This document shows, piece by piece, positions 6,870 through 9,084 of a stretch of DNA of 9,084 nucleotides. The notes under the pieces are model-generated. The model searched no databases, had not been told where the DNA came from, and saw nothing but the letters and a program-made list of their open reading frames with translations. The stretch lies in NCBI GenBank assembly GCA_039187375.1, contig JBCCZN010000110.1:1-9084 (forward strand). The letters run 5' to 3'. The stretch comes from CALBPI01 sp039187375. GTDB lineage: Bacteria > Pseudomonadota > Gammaproteobacteria > Steroidobacterales > Woeseiaceae. The position numbers and the translations under genes are program-made. How positions within the stretch are numbered: position 1 is the stretch's first letter; every line of letters starts with the position of its first letter.

Positions 6870-8035
6870 AGCTGGTGCCCAAAGTCACGCCCGCTAAACC
6901 CGGGCAGGCGCACATCACAATGCTTATGTACGCCCAGAAATTTAAATCGCTCTCCCATCTCGCCGGGCAATGTAAGCGTTTTCACGCCACGCGACAACGC
7001 AGGCTGCGCGTCTGCCGCTCTGGCTTGCAGCGCCTCGAACAGCCCACCTGACAACAAAAACTGCGATTGGGTGGTATAGCCGAGATAACACAATCCGGCG
7101 GCATCCAACGCCTCTATTGCACGACTGAAATCAACCCAGGCTGTGAGATCCTGACCGCCGGGCAACCACATCGCATCCTCGTGTGCGTGCTGACGGTAGT
7201 GACACAGAAACGTGCCGGCGAGTCGCTCGGCGGCGTATAAGGTGTGCCGATCGGCACCATAATCCGCCAGCAAGATGACCCCTTGGACAAGCGAGTCGGA
7301 TACGGTGCGCAGCCAACCGTCCAGACTCGGTGTCAACTCACTGACATAGCCGACCGGCAAGCGCTCGCCTAACGCCGCTTGCAGCTGCTCAACCTCTTCT
7401 GCCAACGCCGGCGGCGCCTCGCACCAATCAATGGTGAGCCCCTCATCGGACTCGATCACGACCGCCTGCAACACCGCCGATTCGCCAATCCGGAATCTCT
7501 CGCAGGGCAGCGCATCCATGACCTCGTTGGCGATGATGACGCCGCGCACCGACTCGGGTTGCGGCGCATCAACGAAGCGCAGTCGCCCCGCCAGTTCCGG
7601 GCAAGCCTGTTCAACGCAGGCGCGTTGGCGTGCGCGCAGCTCTGCGCTGACCTCAATCAATGTGTAGTACGTCGGCAAGCGCTCAAGCTGTGCAAGACGC
7701 TGCAGAATCGACGCCGCCAATCGGCCACTGCCACCGCCATATTCGACAATCTCGATCGCCTGCCCGAGCCTATCGGCTACCGCAGCGCACTGCGCGGCCA
7801 GCACATCGCCGAACAGCGGCGAGACTTCCGGTGCGGTGATGAAGTCGCCGCCTTCACCAAACTTTTGGGTGCCGCTGACGTAATAGCCAAAGCCCGGCGC
7901 ATACAACGCCAGATGCATGAACTCGCTGAAGGGCAGCTGACCATCAGCGCACCGTATCGCGCTGCGGATGTGCTCAACGACCGCCTCGCTATGCGCCGCC
8001 AGTGCCGCATCCGGCGCAGGCAGTGATCGGCTCAA
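6866..8035 (-). CDS. MidA/NDUFAF7-family SAM-dependent methyltransferase
   Basis: From the TTG at 8035 this is 389 residues. The N-terminus HSEAVVEHIRSAI, then LPFSEFMHLALYAPGFGYY, then GDFITAPEVSPLFG (63-76) are diagnostic of the COG1565 family. The SAM-binding loop is EYGGGSGRL (98-106), followed by the acidic strand LIEVS and by IANEVMDALP (168-177). The mitochondrial homologue NDUFAF7 dimethylates an arginine of the complex I subunit NDUFS2. The bacterial target is not established, so methylation of a protein arginine is an inference. The start is uncertain. The frame stays open to an ATG at 8155, but that adds 40 Arg/Pro-rich residues overlapping the S41 gene that do not resemble the family N-terminus. 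TTG at 8035 or ATT at 8047 fit better, though neither has a Shine-Dalgarno match. It lies between the S41 gene (31 bp gap with the TTG start) and uppP (4 bp overlap). Confidence 0.9.
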   Translation of the reverse strand: MSRSLPAPDAALAAHSEAVVEHIRSAIRCADGQLPFSEFMHLALYAPGFGYYVSGTQKFGEGGDFITAPEVSPLFGDVLAAQCAAVADRLGQAIEIVEYGGGSGRLAASILQRLAQLERLPTYYTLIEVSAELRARQRACVEQACPELAGRLRFVDAPQPESVRGVIIANEVMDALPCERFRIGESAVLQAVVIESDEGLTIDWCEAPPALAEEVEQLQAALGERLPVGYVSELTPSLDGWLRTVSDSLVQGVILLADYGADRHTLYAAERLAGTFLCHYRQHAHEDAMWLPGGQDLTAWVDFSRAIEALDAAGLCYLGYTTQSQFLLSGGLFEALQARAADAQPALSRGVKTLTLPGEMGERFKFLGVHKHCDVRLPGFSGRDFGHQL

Positions 8036-8066
8036 AGCGGCGGTAATCGGACGGATGCCAGCCGTA

Positions 8067-9084
8067 CTACCAGGCGTAGGCCGTAGCCTGCGCGACCGTC
8101 CTGGGCTGTTCTGGACGGAAAGCCCTGACGTCGGCCAGCGTCTTTTGTGCCCCATTGGGCAGTGACACCACCGGGCAACTGCCGGTGTTTAGCAATGCGA
8201 TCGCCGCAGCGGTAGACGCTTCATTGACGTCGCCGGTTGGCAAGGTCAAGTCATCATCTGCGGCACAATCGACCGGCAGGCCACCGAAATACTGGCCATT
8301 GCCAAGACTGTTGACCGTCTCGAATGCCGTCGGACGCAAGATTTTCTCGCAAAAGGTCACACCGACCTGACCTACCGGTTTGCCAAAGGTGTCGGCGCCA
8401 ACAAGCTGCACCTGCACGTGCGGCTCCATGCTGTTGATGACCAGCTCACTGGCGGACGCGGTGCCGCCGGTGGTGATCACCACCAGACGCGACAGGTTCA
8501 TCGATTGCGCCAGGCGACCAAAGCGCTCAACTGAATTGCTCGCCGTGTTTAGCCGGTTAAACAGCGTTTCGGAAAATACCAGCCCGTTGGCGACTGAGCC
8601 GCCCAAATAATCGCCTAGTTCATTGGCGATGCTGACGAGTCCCCCGCCGTTGTAGCGAAGGTCGAGAATCAGATCGGTGATCCCCTGATTGTTGAACTCG
8701 CCGAAGGCAGCCTCTAACTCGCTCGAGGCGGTGCTGATGAACGTGGCGAATTCCAAATAACCGTAGCGCGCGCCATTGAAATTGATCACCCGCGACTGGG
8801 GTACCGGATCGATTGTGACGACAGCCTTGGTCAGCGTGGCGTCAAATGTCGTGTTGTCTTGTCGGCGCACGGTCAAAGTCCGGGTGATGCCCTCTTCCGA
8901 AGGTCCGAAGGCCTCACCCAGCCCTTCGGCCGCATCGATTACCGCGACCGTTCTGCCGTCGACCGCAACCAGTGTCTGACCGCGCTCAATGCCACCGTTG
9001 GCGGCGGGGCTGCCGGAGAACACTCGCGTAAAGGCGACACTGTTGTCAGCCAGTCGCGTGCTGGAAAAGCCAAATCCCGCGAAC
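8067..9084 (-). CDS. S41-family C-terminal-processing peptidase, 5' end outside the window
   Basis: The frame is open to the right edge, so the signal sequence is missing and 338 residues are visible, numbered here from the edge. A PDZ domain opens the visible part (GFGF carboxylate-binding loop at the edge, then GSPAANGGIERGQTLVAVDGR). The S41 core follows with YGYLEFATF, DLRYNGGG at 141-148 and GTASASEL. The Ser/Lys dyad appears intact: Ser210 in ASASE and Lys235 in DTFGK are 25 residues apart, as in Tsp and CtpA. The C-terminal part carries three Cys (FCEK, DCAADDD and GSCP, residues 245, 273 and 303) in a pattern typical of envelope S41 peptidases of gammaproteobacteria. It is probably periplasmic or a lipoprotein, but the decisive N-terminus is not visible. 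It is the first visible gene of the minus-strand unit with the methyltransferase and uppP. An internal GTG at 9023 would remove half the PDZ domain and is not a start. Confidence 0.93.
   Translation of the reverse strand, partial: FAGFGFSSTRLADNSVAFTRVFSGSPAANGGIERGQTLVAVDGRTVAVIDAAEGLGEAFGPSEEGITRTLTVRRQDNTTFDATLTKAVVTIDPVPQSRVINFNGARYGYLEFATFISTASSELEAAFGEFNNQGITDLILDLRYNGGGLVSIANELGDYLGGSVANGLVFSETLFNRLNTASNSVERFGRLAQSMNLSRLVVITTGGTASASELVINSMEPHVQVQLVGADTFGKPVGQVGVTFCEKILRPTAFETVNSLGNGQYFGGLPVDCAADDDLTLPTGDVNEASTAAAIALLNTGSCPVVSLPNGAQKTLADVRAFRPEQPRTVAQATAYAW

Noticed and set aside
7379..8026. Open reading frame of 215 codons on the plus strand, opposite the methyltransferase gene
   Set aside because: It mirrors codons of a strongly supported gene, and its product is Arg/Leu/Ala/Gln-rich with no motif or ribosome site. 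It is a shadow frame.

Overview
The window reads as ordinary, very compact chromosomal DNA of a free-living gammaproteobacterium. It is GC-rich (about 60% by eye). The gene families are typical of the class, and several proteins are close in sequence to their Escherichia coli relatives (DegQ, the Cca N-terminus and its HD region, the UppP motifs). I cannot name the genus. The mix of Slt, an NDUFA9-like protein, Cca, UppP and a MidA-type methyltransferase would suit Xanthomonadales, Nevskiales or Chromatiales relatives. There is no sign of mobile elements, phage, CRISPR, tRNA or rRNA, or of a compositionally foreign block.

Layout. Bases 1-3761 hold three plus-strand genes packed head to tail: the 3' part of a DegQ-type periplasmic protease, a soluble lytic transglycosylase (slt) that overlaps it by 4 bp, and an NDUFA9-like atypical SDR protein that starts on the base after the slt stop. 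Bases 3737-4816 hold a minus-strand lipoprotein zinc metallopeptidase, convergent with the SDR gene (25 bp overlap). Bases 4815-6098 hold cca on the plus strand. It is divergent from the metallopeptidase gene, and the two start codons share the tetramer CATG. Bases 6063-9084 hold a minus-strand unit transcribed from beyond the right edge: an S41 C-terminal-processing peptidase (5' end missing), a MidA/NDUFAF7-family methyltransferase, and uppP. uppP overlaps the methyltransferase gene by 4 bp and runs convergently 36 bp into the end of cca. The only unassigned stretch is about 31 bases (8036-8066), and even that depends on the start chosen for the methyltransferase. No stretch over 300 bases lacks a gene, and I found no convincing intrinsic terminator.

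Biology. Most products act in the cell envelope: DegQ and the S41 peptidase in periplasmic protein quality control, Slt in peptidoglycan cleavage, UppP in recycling the undecaprenyl carrier, and the metallopeptidase as a predicted lipoprotein. Cca repairs or builds the tRNA 3' end. Two genes on either side of cca are homologues of mitochondrial complex I proteins (NDUFA9 and NDUFAF7), which is the most interesting functional hint here. I did not find an undescribed system. The points worth a second look concern extreme compaction: a ribosome binding site written on the opposite strand of its neighbour's first codons, overlaps without terminators, and a T8 tract in uppP.
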